DNA of 64,000 bases from Hazenella coriacea (GCF_004341825.1 NZ_SMAG01000003.1:124001-188000); one strand, 5' to 3'. Counted from the first letter of the stretch, positions 45,619 through 56,289 are shown. The notes: generated from the letters alone by a model not told the origin. A program made the numbers and translations.

Positions 45619-46501
45619 GATTCATGCTCCCTTCTTTTTTTAGTAGTGGGAAGCCTAGCTTTTCTCTTTCCTCGACAAATATTTTAGCCATTCGGCGTGC
45701 TAAATTTCTAACACGAGCGATATAGCCAGTCCGTTCAGTCACACTAATCGCTCCCCGTGCTTCCAATAAGTTAAAAGTGTGAGAGCATTTCAACACATAA
45801 TCATAAGCAGGAAAAACCAAATGTTCATCAAGAGCTCGCCCTGCTTCTTTTTCATACTCATCAAAAAGTTGGAAGAGTAAGCTTGTATTAGACAACTCAA
45901 ATGTATATTTGGAATGTTCATATTCAGGCTGTAGAAAAACATCACCATATTTTACATGTTCAACCCATTCAAGCTCAAAGACATTTTCTTTTTCCTGAAT
46001 ATATGAGGCTAACCGTTCAAGCCCATACGTTAATTCAACTGACACTGGATCGACATCTAAACTTCCCACTTGTTGAAAATAAGTGAATTGGGTCACTTCC
46101 ATCCCATCCAACCAAACCTCCCAACCTAAGCCTGCAGCACCAAAGGTAGGGTTTTCCCAATTGTCCTCTACAAAGCGGATGTCATGTTCAAGGGGATTGA
46201 TTCCTAATACCTGAAGGCTATCTAAATATAAATCCTGAATGTTGTCAGGGGAAGGTTTCAAAATCACTTGAAATTGATGGTGTTGATAGAGTCGATTAGG
46301 ATTTTCTCCATACCGACCATCAGCAGGACGGCGTGATGGCTCCACATATGCAACTTTCCAAGGTTCGGGACCTAATGAACGTAAAAAAGTCATAGGATTC
46401 ATCGTACCGGCACCTTTTTCTACATCATAAGGCTGAACTAAAATACAACCTTGGCTCGCCCAATATTCTTGTAACTTCCAAATCATTTGTTGTAAATTCA
46501 C
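45611..46501 (-). CDS. glyQ: Glycyl-tRNA synthetase alpha subunit
   Basis: 296 residues from a GTG at 46501, preceded by GGAGG with an eight-base spacer. A longer frame begins at 46543, but that stretch is the 3' half of the T-box terminator, so it should not be translated. Class II motifs: [19 protein letters not shown] and [20 protein letters not shown], and [20 protein letters not shown]. It carries the catalytic site that activates glycine. Controlled by the Gly T-box upstream. Confidence 0.97.
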   Translation of the reverse strand: MNLQQMIWKLQEYWASQGCILVQPYDVEKGAGTMNPMTFLRSLGPEPWKVAYVEPSRRPADGRYGENPNRLYQHHQFQVILKPSPDNIQDLYLDSLQVLGINPLEHDIRFVEDNWENPTFGAAGLGWEVWLDGMEVTQFTYFQQVGSLDVDPVSVELTYGLERLASYIQEKENVFELEWVEHVKYGDVFLQPEYEHSKYTFELSNTSLLFQLFDEYEKEAGRALDEHLVFPAYDYVLKCSHTFNLLEARGAISVTERTGYIARVRNLARRMAKIFVEEREKLGFPLLKKEGSMNHE

Positions 46502-46516
46502 CGAATCCACCTCCAT

Positions 46517-46790
46517 AAAAAAGTAAAAGCCACTCGTCACCATGATGCTGGCGAAAAATCACCAACAATCATAGGGACGAGAGGCTTTGTTCCCGCGGTT
46601 CCACCCTATTTGGTTAACTCCATTGTTAACCCGCTTTGCTAACCCTTGTCGCACTCAAGAAGCGCCATTCATCAAACACTGTGATCAGGCTCGCACCATC
46701 CCTGATTCGCTAACACACAGTTCTTGTTTGACTCCTTCTTCTCTCATCATGCTCCATGGGTTTCATCATACTTTCAGGTATAGCAAACCC
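46517..46790 (-). promoter_or_regulatory. T-box riboswitch (tRNA-Gly sensing) with terminator, upstream of glyQS
   Basis: The T-box sequence AGGGUGGAACCGCGGGA lies at 46606-46590 on the minus strand. The specifier GGC (glycine) is at 46666-46664 within UGAAUGGCGCUUC. The competing terminator pairs AAAGCCUCUCGUC (46588-46576) with GACGAGUGGCUUU (one mismatch) around a second stem CCUAUGAU/AUCAUGG, followed by UUUUACUUUUUU. Uncharged tRNA-Gly stabilises the antiterminator and lets glyQS be transcribed. The 5' end of stem I is approximate. Confidence 0.95.
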
Positions 46791-46807
46791 TATTCGAAAA
46801 GTCAAGA

Positions 46808-47557
46808 TTAAGTATCCCAACTCTTTTGAATCTGTTTTAAGATACTTCTTGACTTAAATGGGATCGATAAGTATTCGTCCATAAATGCCTGAATCATTTT
46901 TTCGAGCTGTCTGTTTGTTTCTGTTTTCACGTTTACTTCACCCAAGCGTTGGATGTTAATCGCGTGTAGCAAAGGAAATATCTTAGCCACAGCCTCTGTC
47001 ACTGGAAACGATTGTGGATCTATCTCAACGCAGTTTTTACACAAAAAACCGCCCTGGCGAATGCTAAAACGAACAGGACGGGAAGTCGATTGACATTGAA
47101 CACACTGATGTAAAACAGGACGAAATCCTGCATGATCCATCACTCTCAACTCCACGATACGTGTCAAAATTTCAGGGTCTGTTCCCTGTTCCAACAGTTG
47201 CAAGGCGGAAACGAGAAAATGGTATAGAGAAGGATGGGATTCTTTTTCCTCTGTGACTTTATCCATTATATCCAACCAATAAGCCCCATAAGCTGTAAGC
47301 AAAAGATCAGAACGAATTTGATGATGAGAATGAATAAGATCTGCTTGTGAAAGTGTTGCCATTCCGCTCCCCATAAAAAAGACGAAAAGTGCTTGTGAAA
47401 AGGGTTCCGTCACTGCTCCAAAACGACTGCGAGTCTTTTTGGAGCCGCGTGCCATAAAAGCGACTTTCCCTAAGGTTTCGGAAAAAATAATCACAATCTG
47501 ATGACTCTCACCATAATCTTTAGTCTTGAGGACGATTCCCTCTACTTTTTTTAACAT
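46808..47557 (-). CDS. recO: DNA repair protein RecO
   Basis: 249 residues. N-terminal OB fold (KKVEGIVLKTKDYGESHQIV) followed by helices and a C-terminal zinc finger: CVQCQ (about 160) and LCKNCVEI (about 180), CxxC pairs. RecO loads RecA onto SSB-coated DNA with RecR. Order era-yqzL-recO-glyQS is the Bacillus order. Confidence 0.96.
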   Translation of the reverse strand: MLKKVEGIVLKTKDYGESHQIVIIFSETLGKVAFMARGSKKTRSRFGAVTEPFSQALFVFFMGSGMATLSQADLIHSHHQIRSDLLLTAYGAYWLDIMDKVTEEKESHPSLYHFLVSALQLLEQGTDPEILTRIVELRVMDHAGFRPVLHQCVQCQSTSRPVRFSIRQGGFLCKNCVEIDPQSFPVTEAVAKIFPLLHAINIQRLGEVNVKTETNRQLEKMIQAFMDEYLSIPFKSRSILKQIQKSWDT

Positions 47558-47569
47558 ATTCGTCCTTCC

Positions 47570-47710
47570 TTATTGTAGTGATTCCTCCTCTTTGACATCC
47601 TGATGCTCAGAATTGCATTCATGTCTTGAAATGGCTTCACATTCTTTATACAACAGATAAGCCTCGATACTGCCAGTTACTTGGAAGCAACTCCAAACAA
47701 AATTACGCAA
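47570..47710 (-). CDS. yqzL: Small conserved protein YqzL between era and recO
   Basis: 46 residues from a TTG start (AAAGG ten bases upstream). The N-terminal half reads RNFVWSCFQVTGSIEAYLLY then KE, which matches B. subtilis YqzL (MLDFTWNLFSQTGNVDTYLL...). The C-terminal half is acidic with no clear conservation. Function unknown. It sits 12 bases before recO in the same place as in Bacillus. The remaining spacer to era (47711-47807) shows nothing else. Confidence 0.82.
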   Translation of the reverse strand: MRNFVWSCFQVTGSIEAYLLYKECEAISRHECNSEHQDVKEEESLQ

Positions 47711-47807
47711 CTAGCATCATCCTTTCAGCTGATGTCGTGGTTACAACTTATAGGATGACCCTAGTCAAAGAGGAGTATGAGATGGAAAAATTAACATTTA
47801 TTTCTTT

Positions 47808-49098
<1,291 letters not shown>

Positions 49099-49165
49099 TT
49101 AACTATTCCCTCACTCTAACTTACTTGTTTATGAACAGAACATTGAAATACCTAGAATCCTCATC

Positions 49166-49855
49166 TTATAATAATTGCATTCCTAAAACGGAGACAAGGG
49201 TACCAATCAAAGCGCCTGATAGGATTGGAAATCCATTTGGCTGTAAACGAAATCTGGTTGCTACCAACATTCCCATTAATATAAAGACAAGCAAAGTAAG
49301 AAATAAATTTCCAATCACAGCAATAATTAATGTCCCCACGCAAAAAGTGATAGAGACAATCATACTGGGCTCTTTCTCTTCTTTTCCTCGCTGATGATAC
49401 CAACCTTTCATCATCAAAGTAAGAATAAAATTGAATGCTATAATTGCTGCCAAACCCATATTTGCCGGATAAGAAGTATAGTCCATGAACCTCCTAAATA
49501 ACACATCGATATAGGGATAAAAGATACTGATCCCGACCATCACGGCCAATCCAGCAGTTAACAAAACAGCACCTGCCGCTACATCTTTGGCGATTTTCGC
49601 CAAAGGATGATACTCTTGAGTGATCATATCCACAACCGTTTCGACTACTGTATTAATTAATTCAGCAAATAACACAATGATAATTGTTACAAATAAGATA
49701 AGTACCTCCACCTTGCTTACTGGGAGGTACAAACTTAGGAGAAGGACACCCAACGCTGCGATAAAGTGGATCCGCATGTTTCGTTGGGTAACCACAGTAT
49801 AAATTAAGCCTTCCAAAGCATAACGAAAACTCTGTATTACTTTAGCGATCCACAT
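49166..49855 (-). CDS. dgkA: DgkA-family lipid kinase (undecaprenol/diacylglycerol) with extra C-terminal membrane domain
   Basis: 229 residues. The N-terminal 120 residues are a full prokaryotic DgkA domain: SFRYALEGL, RNMRIHFIAALGVLL and the catalytic AELINTVVETVVDMI. In Gram-positive bacteria the enzyme is mainly an undecaprenol kinase. Residues 125-229 add about four membrane segments not present in B. subtilis DgkA (about 130 residues). The tail TRFRLQPNGFPILSGALIG recalls the last motif of PAP2 phosphatases (R...H...GxxxG) but with Asn instead of His and without the other PAP2 motifs, so catalysis there is doubtful. Located between ybeY and cdd as expected. Confidence 0.88.
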   Translation of the reverse strand: MWIAKVIQSFRYALEGLIYTVVTQRNMRIHFIAALGVLLLSLYLPVSKVEVLILFVTIIIVLFAELINTVVETVVDMITQEYHPLAKIAKDVAAGAVLLTAGLAVMVGISIFYPYIDVLFRRFMDYTSYPANMGLAAIIAFNFILTLMMKGWYHQRGKEEKEPSMIVSITFCVGTLIIAVIGNLFLTLLVFILMGMLVATRFRLQPNGFPILSGALIGTLVSVLGMQLL

Positions 49856-49865
49856 ACGGGAGCAC

Positions 49866-50339
49866 CTACCTTTGGAGACCCGTCTGCTTTAAAATCTCCT
49901 CCTGTTTAGCAAACATTTCTGTTTCCTCTTCTGGGGTCTCATGATCATAACCGAGTAAATGTAAAAATCCGTGTGTAGCAAGAAAGCCGATTTCTCGATC
50001 TAAGGAGTGTCCATATTCTGCTGCTTGTTCCTCTGCTTTTGGCAAGGAGATGACAATATCACCTAAAGGAACTTCAGGTTCTTCCTCTGAAACAATCCAC
50101 TCCTCATCGGGTTCCCAAAGTGGAAAAGATAAAACATCAGTGGGACGATCTACTTGTCTATACTCTTGATTCATGTTATGGATCGTCTCATTATCTACAA
50201 TCGTTACCGAAACCTCAACAGGTGGTAACTGTTCCACCTGTGATGCAGATGTGAAAACTTTTTCGATCCACTGGAGTGCTTGCTGTTGTTTTTCAGTTAA
50301 TTCTAGATCGACTTGTAGTTCAACTCGAACATAACTCAT
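49866..50339 (-). CDS. ybeY: Endoribonuclease YbeY, 16S rRNA 3' maturation
   Basis: 157 residues. Zinc motif TFLxxHGxxHLxGYDH is seen as ATHGFLHLLGYDHETPEEE (about 122-140). It acts in 16S 3' processing and ribosome quality control together with Era, two genes away. Preceded by pgpH with a 6-base gap. Confidence 0.96.
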   Translation of the reverse strand: MSYVRVELQVDLELTEKQQQALQWIEKVFTSASQVEQLPPVEVSVTIVDNETIHNMNQEYRQVDRPTDVLSFPLWEPDEEWIVSEEEPEVPLGDIVISLPKAEEQAAEYGHSLDREIGFLATHGFLHLLGYDHETPEEETEMFAKQEEILKQTGLQR

Positions 50340-50345
50340 CCTTAT

Positions 50346-52505
50346 TTAACTCCTTTTAGCTGCTGGTTCATCTGGATATTCAATACGATTATGGAAAATT
50401 CCTTGCAATGTCTCACAGATCGATTGGGCAATTAAGTCTAATTCTTTGAGTGTTAAATCACACTCATCAAATTGTCCATCTTCTAACCGATCTTGAATAA
50501 TCTTTTTAACCATGTTTTGAATCCTTGAAGGGGTGGGTCGAGATAAAGAGCGCACAGCAGCTTCTACACAATCGCAAATTCCTACAATTGCTGCCTCTTT
50601 AAACTGTGCCTTAGGACCTGGATAACGGTAATCTTCTTCTTCGATTCGCTCCCCATCCTTTTGTTGATTTAGTGCTTTGTAGTAAAAATACTTGAGCAAA
50701 GTCGTTCCATGATGTTGCGCAGCTATATCTTGCAAAGGTACAGGAATCCGATATTGCTTCAATAACTCAACCCCATCACGCGGGTGAGAAATAATAATCG
50801 TTTTACTGAGATTTGGGGATATTTTATCATGAGGGTTATCTCGATGAATTTGATTTTCTATAAAGAATTGGGGTCGTTTTGTTTTTCCAAGATCATGATA
50901 ATAAGCTCCTACTCTCGCTAAAAGCCCGTCGGCACCAATCGACTCTGCAGCCGCCTCAGATAAATTGCCCACAATGATAGAATGATGGTATGTTCCCGGA
51001 GTTTCGATGAGTAATTTTCTTAACAGAGGATGATTGGGATTACTTAACTCTAATAACCGAAGTGGAGACAAAAGACCAAAGACTGTCTCAATATAAGGCA
51101 GAAAGCCAATGGTGAGGACTGCTGATAAAATTCCACTCCCAATCCCAAATGAGATGGACATTACTAAATCTCTCCACGTACCCTCGATGGGAAGAATCAA
51201 GTACATCGAAATAATGGCAAGCGTACTAGCTACAGATGCGATTAAGCCACCTAGTAGGATTGAGCTCCTTTTTTTAGCCCCCGACAAGCCAAACGCACTG
51301 GCAACTCCACTAACCAATGCTACTAATCCATATTGAAAATCAAATAGTAGATGCTGGTCTGCATTAAATAGGATACTCGTAGAGATCGACAATAAGACTA
51401 CACAAACTAGTGATAGCTGTATGTTGAGTAACAAAGTAATCAACATCGCTCCTAAGCCAATCGGTGCGAGATAGCCAATCGTACTCCATTCCAAATTTTG
51501 CCCAATTGCCACCATCTTCATGCTTACAAGTGTAAGTAATAACACAGAGAACAATAAAATCATGTTCATATTGTTTTTATATAATTTCACTTGAAATCTC
51601 TTGATATAGTAGTAAAGCATTGCAATCAACTGAAAAACAAAAATCGCTAATCCAAAATAAACTTGCATATTGGATTCTTTTTTTAATAAGCCCAATTGTT
51701 CTAATTTACGATACTGGTCTTTGGTTACAAGCTCTCCAACTGAAACAATGATCTGACCTTTATTGATTGGAATCGTTTTTACAGCTTCTCTGGCAGCATC
51801 TTGAAGATGTTTCGTTTTTTCTTCATCATAGATTTCATTAACAATAATACTTTTCTTAGAAATTTCTCTTACATTATTTCGGACTTTAGGGTCATTTTCG
51901 TTGTCTAGTAACCGATTAAGCAAAGTGCGATCTACTTGTTCTCTTTTTTCTTCAAGATTAGATTTTCTTACACCCGTGTTCAAGATGTCAGTGACAATTT
52001 CCCTGGTTTGAAGACGAATTTCGGTCAATTGCTTGGGAGAGACGTTGACTAAATTTTTTAAAAAAGCGTCTGAAAAAGTTTGATTTGTATAATTTTCGGC
52101 AAAGAGTTCATTTACTCTTATCTTTTGATCCTTTTCGCTAAGATTGGGATCAGTGATCACTTTTCTAATCTCTGCAAAAAGATTGTCGATCCGATCGATT
52201 TGTTTACTTGTAATCGTATCATCTTTTGTATATTGCAACTCAACCATTTTTGCAGCTTGATCTTTAGCTTCTTGGGTTGCGATATCATCTGCTTTGGTAA
52301 TGGGAGAAATAATCGTATTCTTACTAACTGTTCCTACTTGAATATCGTATTGTTCGGGCAAGATATGATTGATAAGTAATAAATAGAACGCGATCCCAAA
52401 GATCGCGTATAAAAAGAATTGTATGTGGATACTTGATTTCCAATCCTCTTTCACCAACCATCGCTTCAACCATGGCGATGAGGGTTCGATCTTATCCTTC
52501 AACAT
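50346..52505 (-). CDS. pgpH: 7TM-HD cyclic-di-AMP phosphodiesterase PgpH (YqfF)
   Basis: 719 residues. A N-terminal membrane segment, a large extracellular domain (about 55-290), seven membrane helices (about 290-480) and a cytoplasmic HD domain with TYHHSIIVGNLSEAAAESIG, RVGAYYHDLGKTKRP and AAQHHGTTLLKYFYY. PgpH hydrolyses c-di-AMP, the second messenger of potassium and osmotic homeostasis. It is in the conserved phoH-yqfF-ybeY order. Confidence 0.96.
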   Translation of the reverse strand: MLKDKIEPSSPWLKRWLVKEDWKSSIHIQFFLYAIFGIAFYLLLINHILPEQYDIQVGTVSKNTIISPITKADDIATQEAKDQAAKMVELQYTKDDTITSKQIDRIDNLFAEIRKVITDPNLSEKDQKIRVNELFAENYTNQTFSDAFLKNLVNVSPKQLTEIRLQTREIVTDILNTGVRKSNLEEKREQVDRTLLNRLLDNENDPKVRNNVREISKKSIIVNEIYDEEKTKHLQDAAREAVKTIPINKGQIIVSVGELVTKDQYRKLEQLGLLKKESNMQVYFGLAIFVFQLIAMLYYYIKRFQVKLYKNNMNMILLFSVLLLTLVSMKMVAIGQNLEWSTIGYLAPIGLGAMLITLLLNIQLSLVCVVLLSISTSILFNADQHLLFDFQYGLVALVSGVASAFGLSGAKKRSSILLGGLIASVASTLAIISMYLILPIEGTWRDLVMSISFGIGSGILSAVLTIGFLPYIETVFGLLSPLRLLELSNPNHPLLRKLLIETPGTYHHSIIVGNLSEAAAESIGADGLLARVGAYYHDLGKTKRPQFFIENQIHRDNPHDKISPNLSKTIIISHPRDGVELLKQYRIPVPLQDIAAQHHGTTLLKYFYYKALNQQKDGERIEEEDYRYPGPKAQFKEAAIVGICDCVEAAVRSLSRPTPSRIQNMVKKIIQDRLEDGQFDECDLTLKELDLIAQSICETLQGIFHNRIEYPDEPAAKRS

Positions 52506-52525
52506 GCAAACCTGCTCCTTGTTAG

Positions 52526-53497
52526 TTAATCCTCCGATGCCGCCTCATCTTCATAAGCATCAATGATTTTTTGTACCAAGGTATGGCGAACAACATCTTC
52601 TTGACCTAAAAATACAAATCGGATCTCAGGAATTTGTGATAAAATACGTTGTGCTTCTCTCAAACCGGATTTCTTTCCTCTAGGTAGATCAATCTGGGTC
52701 ACATCCCCCGTAACCACCATCTTAGATCCAAATCCTAAGCGAGTTAAAAACATTTTCATTTGTTCAGGTGTCGTATTTTGAGCTTCGTCTAAAATGACAA
52801 ACGAATCTTCTAAGGTGCGACCCCGCATATACGCAAGAGGTGCAATCTCAATTAAGCCTCGTTCCATCATTTTAGTTACTTGTTCAGTACCCAACATGGT
52901 ATATAGTCCATCATATAACGGACGTAGATATGGATCTACTTTTTCTTGAAGATCACCAGGTAAAAAACCCAAATTCTCTCCTGCTTCCACAGCTGGACGA
53001 GTCAATACAATCTTTTTAACCTTATTCGATTTTAAAGCGGTCACTGCCATGACGACAGCCAAAAAGGTTTTTCCTGTTCCTGCTGGACCAATTCCAAAAA
53101 CAATATCCGCTTTTTTGATCGCGGTGATGTAATGGCGTTGTCCTAGTGATTGTACACGGATTGGTTTCCCCTTATGTGTCGTTCCAATCACTTCATGAAA
53201 TAAGTCTAATAACTCTTCTGCTTGTCCTTGCATAGCAAGCCGATGAGCATATAAAATGTCACGCTCCGTTAAGGTAATCCCTTTACGGATCAATTTCAGT
53301 AAAACTTGAAATAGGTGTTCAAGTGCATCTACTTCTTTGAATGAGCCAATAATGACCAGCTCTTCGCCTCTCGAAAGGATTTTGGCTGACGTATGTGTTT
53401 CGATCTGCTTTAAAAAAGTGTCATGAGGTCCAAACAAACTGAGTGCTTCCGCTTGGTCGCGCAGACGAATTTTTACCGTTTTTTCGTTTGTTGGCAA
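52526..53497 (-). CDS. phoH: PhoH-family ATPase
   Basis: 323 residues. Walker A GIGPAGTGKTFLAVVMA (about 140), Walker B SFVILDEAQNTTPEQMK, and VVTGDVTQIDLP. PhoH-type ATPases are predicted RNA helicases linked to YbeY. N-terminal region carries a KH-like domain. Between yqfD and pgpH. Confidence 0.96.
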   Translation of the reverse strand: MPTNEKTVKIRLRDQAEALSLFGPHDTFLKQIETHTSAKILSRGEELVIIGSFKEVDALEHLFQVLLKLIRKGITLTERDILYAHRLAMQGQAEELLDLFHEVIGTTHKGKPIRVQSLGQRHYITAIKKADIVFGIGPAGTGKTFLAVVMAVTALKSNKVKKIVLTRPAVEAGENLGFLPGDLQEKVDPYLRPLYDGLYTMLGTEQVTKMMERGLIEIAPLAYMRGRTLEDSFVILDEAQNTTPEQMKMFLTRLGFGSKMVVTGDVTQIDLPRGKKSGLREAQRILSQIPEIRFVFLGQEDVVRHTLVQKIIDAYEDEAASED

Positions 53498-53501
53498 TGG
53501 T

Positions 53502-54713
53502 TCATTCTCCTTGCAAGATCGGTTGAGGAACCGCTATGTTTTCTACAGCATCAAAGTGTACTTTCAAATAAACTTTACCATTGTCTACACGTTGGTGCAA
53601 AACTTTTTCCTCTAGAATTCGCCCATCTCTACCTAATTGATTCACTAATTCGTCACGAGCTCGAACAACTCCTAACTGAATGGCTTCTTTCTGCGTTAAA
53701 GGCTGATTAACCCAATTCATTTCCAAATACTCTTCTTCTAAAACTCCTATAGGTAGTTCTTTCCCTGCGATTTGAAGTCTTTTAATCCGCTGCTCAGTCT
53801 CATATTGAACAAACGGTTGATCATTGGAAAGGGGGTTTTTAATGATTAAGGTATGTATTAAAGGGTACTTGGTCTTCTTTCGTTGTCCTGTATAAACCTT
53901 CCTTTTTTGTTGCAACGGGACTTCTACTTCTGATACATACCAAACTTCTCCCCATACCTTTCCCTTCGCGCCCACGATTTTACCAGAATCAGGTTGTGTA
54001 GGATCTCCATATTTTCCTGATACAAGTGTTTGCCCTTTTTTCACAACTTCATTTACTTCAACGATTGGATTTCCTTGTTGAATCCGCATATCATAAATAA
54101 GTGCATCGCGATTGGCTACTAGATCGACAGGACCTGGAGGCTCATATTGAAGATCTTCTTTATCTACTTGTTTTTTTTCAACCACAGTGACGATCACCCG
54201 TGTCCCCTCAACTCTCATGCCGATCCATGATGCCTGCGGCAATTTAGATAAAATATAATATTGAATCTGCTCCCGATCTGGAAGTTTTCTTTTAAATTGC
54301 CCTGTAAAAACACCTTGCTCTGATAACAATTGACGAACTTGTTGTTCAGGAATGTTTTCAGTTCCTTCTACTTCCACATTCCAAACCAGAGAGGACATCA
54401 CAAATAGTAAAATAACAAATAAAAAACTACCAATGACAAAAACTTTACGTTTCTTGATCCGTTCAATCCAAAAAGGAGCTCCAATCTTTTTTATAATCCT
54501 TAGTCGTCCTTGATGTTGACGTAATAAAGTTACTAATCTAAAAAAATCTGACAAAATAACTGTGAGCCGAAGCCGTTGCTCGTCCACCCAAAAGATATTC
54601 TCCATGAGAATACCCTTATTCACAGCATGATTAATAAAATCAATCAGATGATTTCCTCTACATTCAATATCTATTTTTCCTTTCAACCATTTTGGCCATG
54701 AAATGCCCAGCAA
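53502..54713 (-). CDS. yqfD: Sporulation protein YqfD
   Basis: 403 residues. One membrane segment (VFVIGSFLFVILLFVMSSLV near 92-111) follows a cytoplasmic N-terminal part; the rest is extracytoplasmic, starting VEGTENIPEQQVRQLLSEQG. YqfD is a sporulation-stage membrane protein (SpoIV family). It follows yqfC with a 13-base gap. Role in mother-cell development is by homology. Confidence 0.94.
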   Translation of the reverse strand: MLGISWPKWLKGKIDIECRGNHLIDFINHAVNKGILMENIFWVDEQRLRLTVILSDFFRLVTLLRQHQGRLRIIKKIGAPFWIERIKKRKVFVIGSFLFVILLFVMSSLVWNVEVEGTENIPEQQVRQLLSEQGVFTGQFKRKLPDREQIQYYILSKLPQASWIGMRVEGTRVIVTVVEKKQVDKEDLQYEPPGPVDLVANRDALIYDMRIQQGNPIVEVNEVVKKGQTLVSGKYGDPTQPDSGKIVGAKGKVWGEVWYVSEVEVPLQQKRKVYTGQRKKTKYPLIHTLIIKNPLSNDQPFVQYETEQRIKRLQIAGKELPIGVLEEEYLEMNWVNQPLTQKEAIQLGVVRARDELVNQLGRDGRILEEKVLHQRVDNGKVYLKVHFDAVENIAVPQPILQGE

Positions 54714-54726
54714 TCTCGCTCTCCCC

Positions 54727-54984
54727 TTATTTCATATATCTCAATTCATGAATCGTTCCCTCAATCCATATCACATCTGGATGGATCGCCTTAATTTTTA
54801 ACTGTTCCCCCATGATTGCTAGTTGGCCTTGCGATACCTTTACCTTCATTTCGTGATGGCTGAAATGTACAACTCCTTGATGATTTTCTATTTGTAGTCG
54901 GTATGGACCAATCATTTCAATGCGGGGGACTTCACTTGTCACATCAGGTGGTAAATCAAACCAATCGGAAGCCCATTTGCGCAT
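54727..54984 (-). CDS. yqfC: Sporulation protein YqfC
   Basis: 85 residues. Core features DLPPDVTSEVPRIEMIGPYR and ENHQGVVHFSHHEMKVKVSQ match the YqfC/YabP family (YabP-like beta-sandwich) expressed in the mother cell. First gene of the yqfC-yqfD-phoH block. Confidence 0.93.
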   Translation of the reverse strand: MRKWASDWFDLPPDVTSEVPRIEMIGPYRLQIENHQGVVHFSHHEMKVKVSQGQLAIMGEQLKIKAIHPDVIWIEGTIHELRYMK

Positions 54985-55114
54985 CGGTCCCCTCCATCCT
55001 CCTATGCCACGCCCTCATTCTCATCTAAAGGTATGCGAAATCTACTTTAAATATGATGGGTAAAAGCTTGCTATAACTTCCTGTCTCACACATTTGTACT
55101 TAAATCTTGTAGAC

Positions 55115-55148
55115 AAAAAACGCGAGCTCCATCTGGATCCCGCGTTTT
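55115..55148 (-). terminator. Terminator of the spore protein gene
   Basis: Minus-strand AAAACGCGGGATCC-AGA-TGGAGCTCGCGTTTT with small internal mismatches, followed by TTGTC. Ten bases past the stop. Confidence 0.88.
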
Positions 55149-55157
55149 GCATCAAGA

Positions 55158-55349
55158 TTATGATTTAATTTGTTGTTGAGATTGAGCGACTAGCCGTTTG
55201 GTAATTTCGCCACCCACGGAGCCATTGGCACGAGATGTGGTATCAGAACCTAGGTTGACCCCAAATTCAGCAGCGATTTCTTCTTTAAATTGATTAACTA
55301 CAGCTGATGCACCTGGCACCAACAGACGATTGGTATTACTACGAGCCAC
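55158..55349 (-). CDS. Alpha/beta-type small acid-soluble spore protein
   Basis: 63 residues from a GTG at 55349 with a full AAGGAGGTGAT site. The start gives (M)[20 protein letters not shown]. Signatures are the GPR cleavage region [16 protein letters not shown] and the C-terminal [15 protein letters not shown]. It coats spore DNA and protects it from UV and heat; it is degraded by GPR protease at germination. Which SASP paralogue (SspA/B/C/D) cannot be told. Confidence 0.96.
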   Translation of the reverse strand: MARSNTNRLLVPGASAVVNQFKEEIAAEFGVNLGSDTTSRANGSVGGEITKRLVAQSQQQIKS

Positions 55350-55369
55350 ATATATCACCTCCTTCATCT

Positions 55370-55399
55370 TAGTATGAAATAGGAGGCTTTAAACTATGA
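55370..55399 (-). promoter_or_regulatory. Candidate forespore (sigma-G) promoter of the spore protein gene
   Basis: Minus strand -10 CATACTA (55376-55370) matches CATnnTA; TCATA at 55399-55395 with an 18-base spacer is an imperfect -35. About 20 bases before the GTG. Confidence 0.45.
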
Positions 55400-55471
55400 A
55401 CACTAGAAGTTATTTCAAAATAGTCATATGCTCATTATTTTCTCATGAATCGTAAACACCAAAAAAACAAT

Positions 55472-55505
55472 AAAAAAAAGCAGCGCGACATTCATCGCAC
55501 TGCTT
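55472..55505 (-). terminator. Terminator at the end of yqeY
   Basis: Minus-strand GCAGTGCGA-TGAATG-TCGCGCTGC followed by TTTTTTTT; the left arm overlaps the yqeY stop. Confidence 0.9.
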
Positions 55506-55947
55506 AATTGAGAGCTTCTTGAACCAAGCGACTGATCAGACGACCATCTGCCCGACCTTTTACCTTCGGCATCATCGCTCCCATCACTTTGCCCATATCA
55601 GCTTTCGAAGTAGCACCCAATTCTTGAACAACTTGCTCCACCATAGAACGAACTTCTTGCTCAGATAGTTGTTCGGGGAGGTAGATCTCAAGAATGGCCA
55701 ATTCTTCTTTTTCTTTTTGTGCTAAATCTTCACGACCAGCTTTTTCGTATTGAGTGATGCTGTCCTTGCGCTGTTTGATTTCACGAATAATCACTTCAAG
55801 GACTTCTTCATCATTCAGCGCACGACGCTTATCAATTTCTTCTTTTTTGACTGAAGCTCGAAGCATACGAATGACAGAGAGGCGAGTCTGTTGCTTACTC
55901 TTCATCGCAGTCTTCATATCTTCCATCAATTTTTCGAGTAGAGTCAT
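55504..55947 (-). CDS. yqeY: GatB/YqeY domain protein
   Basis: 147 residues. N-terminal LLEKLMEDMKTAMKSKQQTR and a C-terminal KADMGKVMGAMMPKVKGRAD-G region resembling the tRNA-binding GatB tail. Function unresolved (tRNA-dependent amidation or proteolysis-related). It is directly downstream of rpsU, as in Bacillus. Confidence 0.95.
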   Translation of the reverse strand: MTLLEKLMEDMKTAMKSKQQTRLSVIRMLRASVKKEEIDKRRALNDEEVLEVIIREIKQRKDSITQYEKAGREDLAQKEKEELAILEIYLPEQLSEQEVRSMVEQVVQELGATSKADMGKVMGAMMPKVKGRADGRLISRLVQEALN

Positions 55948-55962
55948 AATGATGACACCTCT

Positions 55963-56136
55963 CTAGCGACGCTTTTTACGAGCCGCCTCGGATTTCTTCT
56001 TGCGACGAATACTCGGCTTTTCATAACGCTCACGTTTCCGCACTTCAGAAAGCACTCCATCTTTGGCACAGGAACGCTTGAACCGGCGCAATGCGGTGTC
56101 TAGCGATTCATTTTTCCGAACGCGTGTTTCGACCAT
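55963..56136 (-). CDS. rpsU: 30S ribosomal protein S21
   Basis: 57 residues from the ATG at 56136 (GGAGGGAGGG six to seven bases before), giving [20 protein letters not shown] and ending [14 protein letters not shown], as in B. subtilis. S21 binds the 30S platform near the anti-Shine-Dalgarno region. It has its own strong promoter and a 230-base folded leader, described separately. Confidence 0.98.
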   Translation of the reverse strand: MVETRVRKNESLDTALRRFKRSCAKDGVLSEVRKRERYEKPSIRRKKKSEAARKKRR

Positions 56137-56163
56137 GCTATTCCCTCCCTCCACGGGTCAGCT

Positions 56164-56187
56164 TGACCACTTGGGCACAATGGTCAA
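56164..56187 (-). promoter_or_regulatory. Hairpin just upstream of the rpsU ribosome binding site
   Basis: UUGACCA / UGGUCAA seven-bp stem with an 11-base loop, ending about 25 bases before the start codon. Part of the rpsU 5' UTR; could gate initiation. Confidence 0.5.
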
Positions 56188-56289
56188 TGCTTGAAGGAAA
56201 AGACCCACACATTTACGCAAGCAGCGGCCTTATCCCCTGAGGAGACGGTCAGCATCCACAACACCTGCATAATGATAAATAAAATTATT

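Noticed and set aside
46502-46543. Longer GlyQ N-terminus
   Set aside because: This stretch is the 3' arm and U-tract of the T-box terminator; GGAGG-N8-GTG at 46501 gives the family's normal N-terminus.
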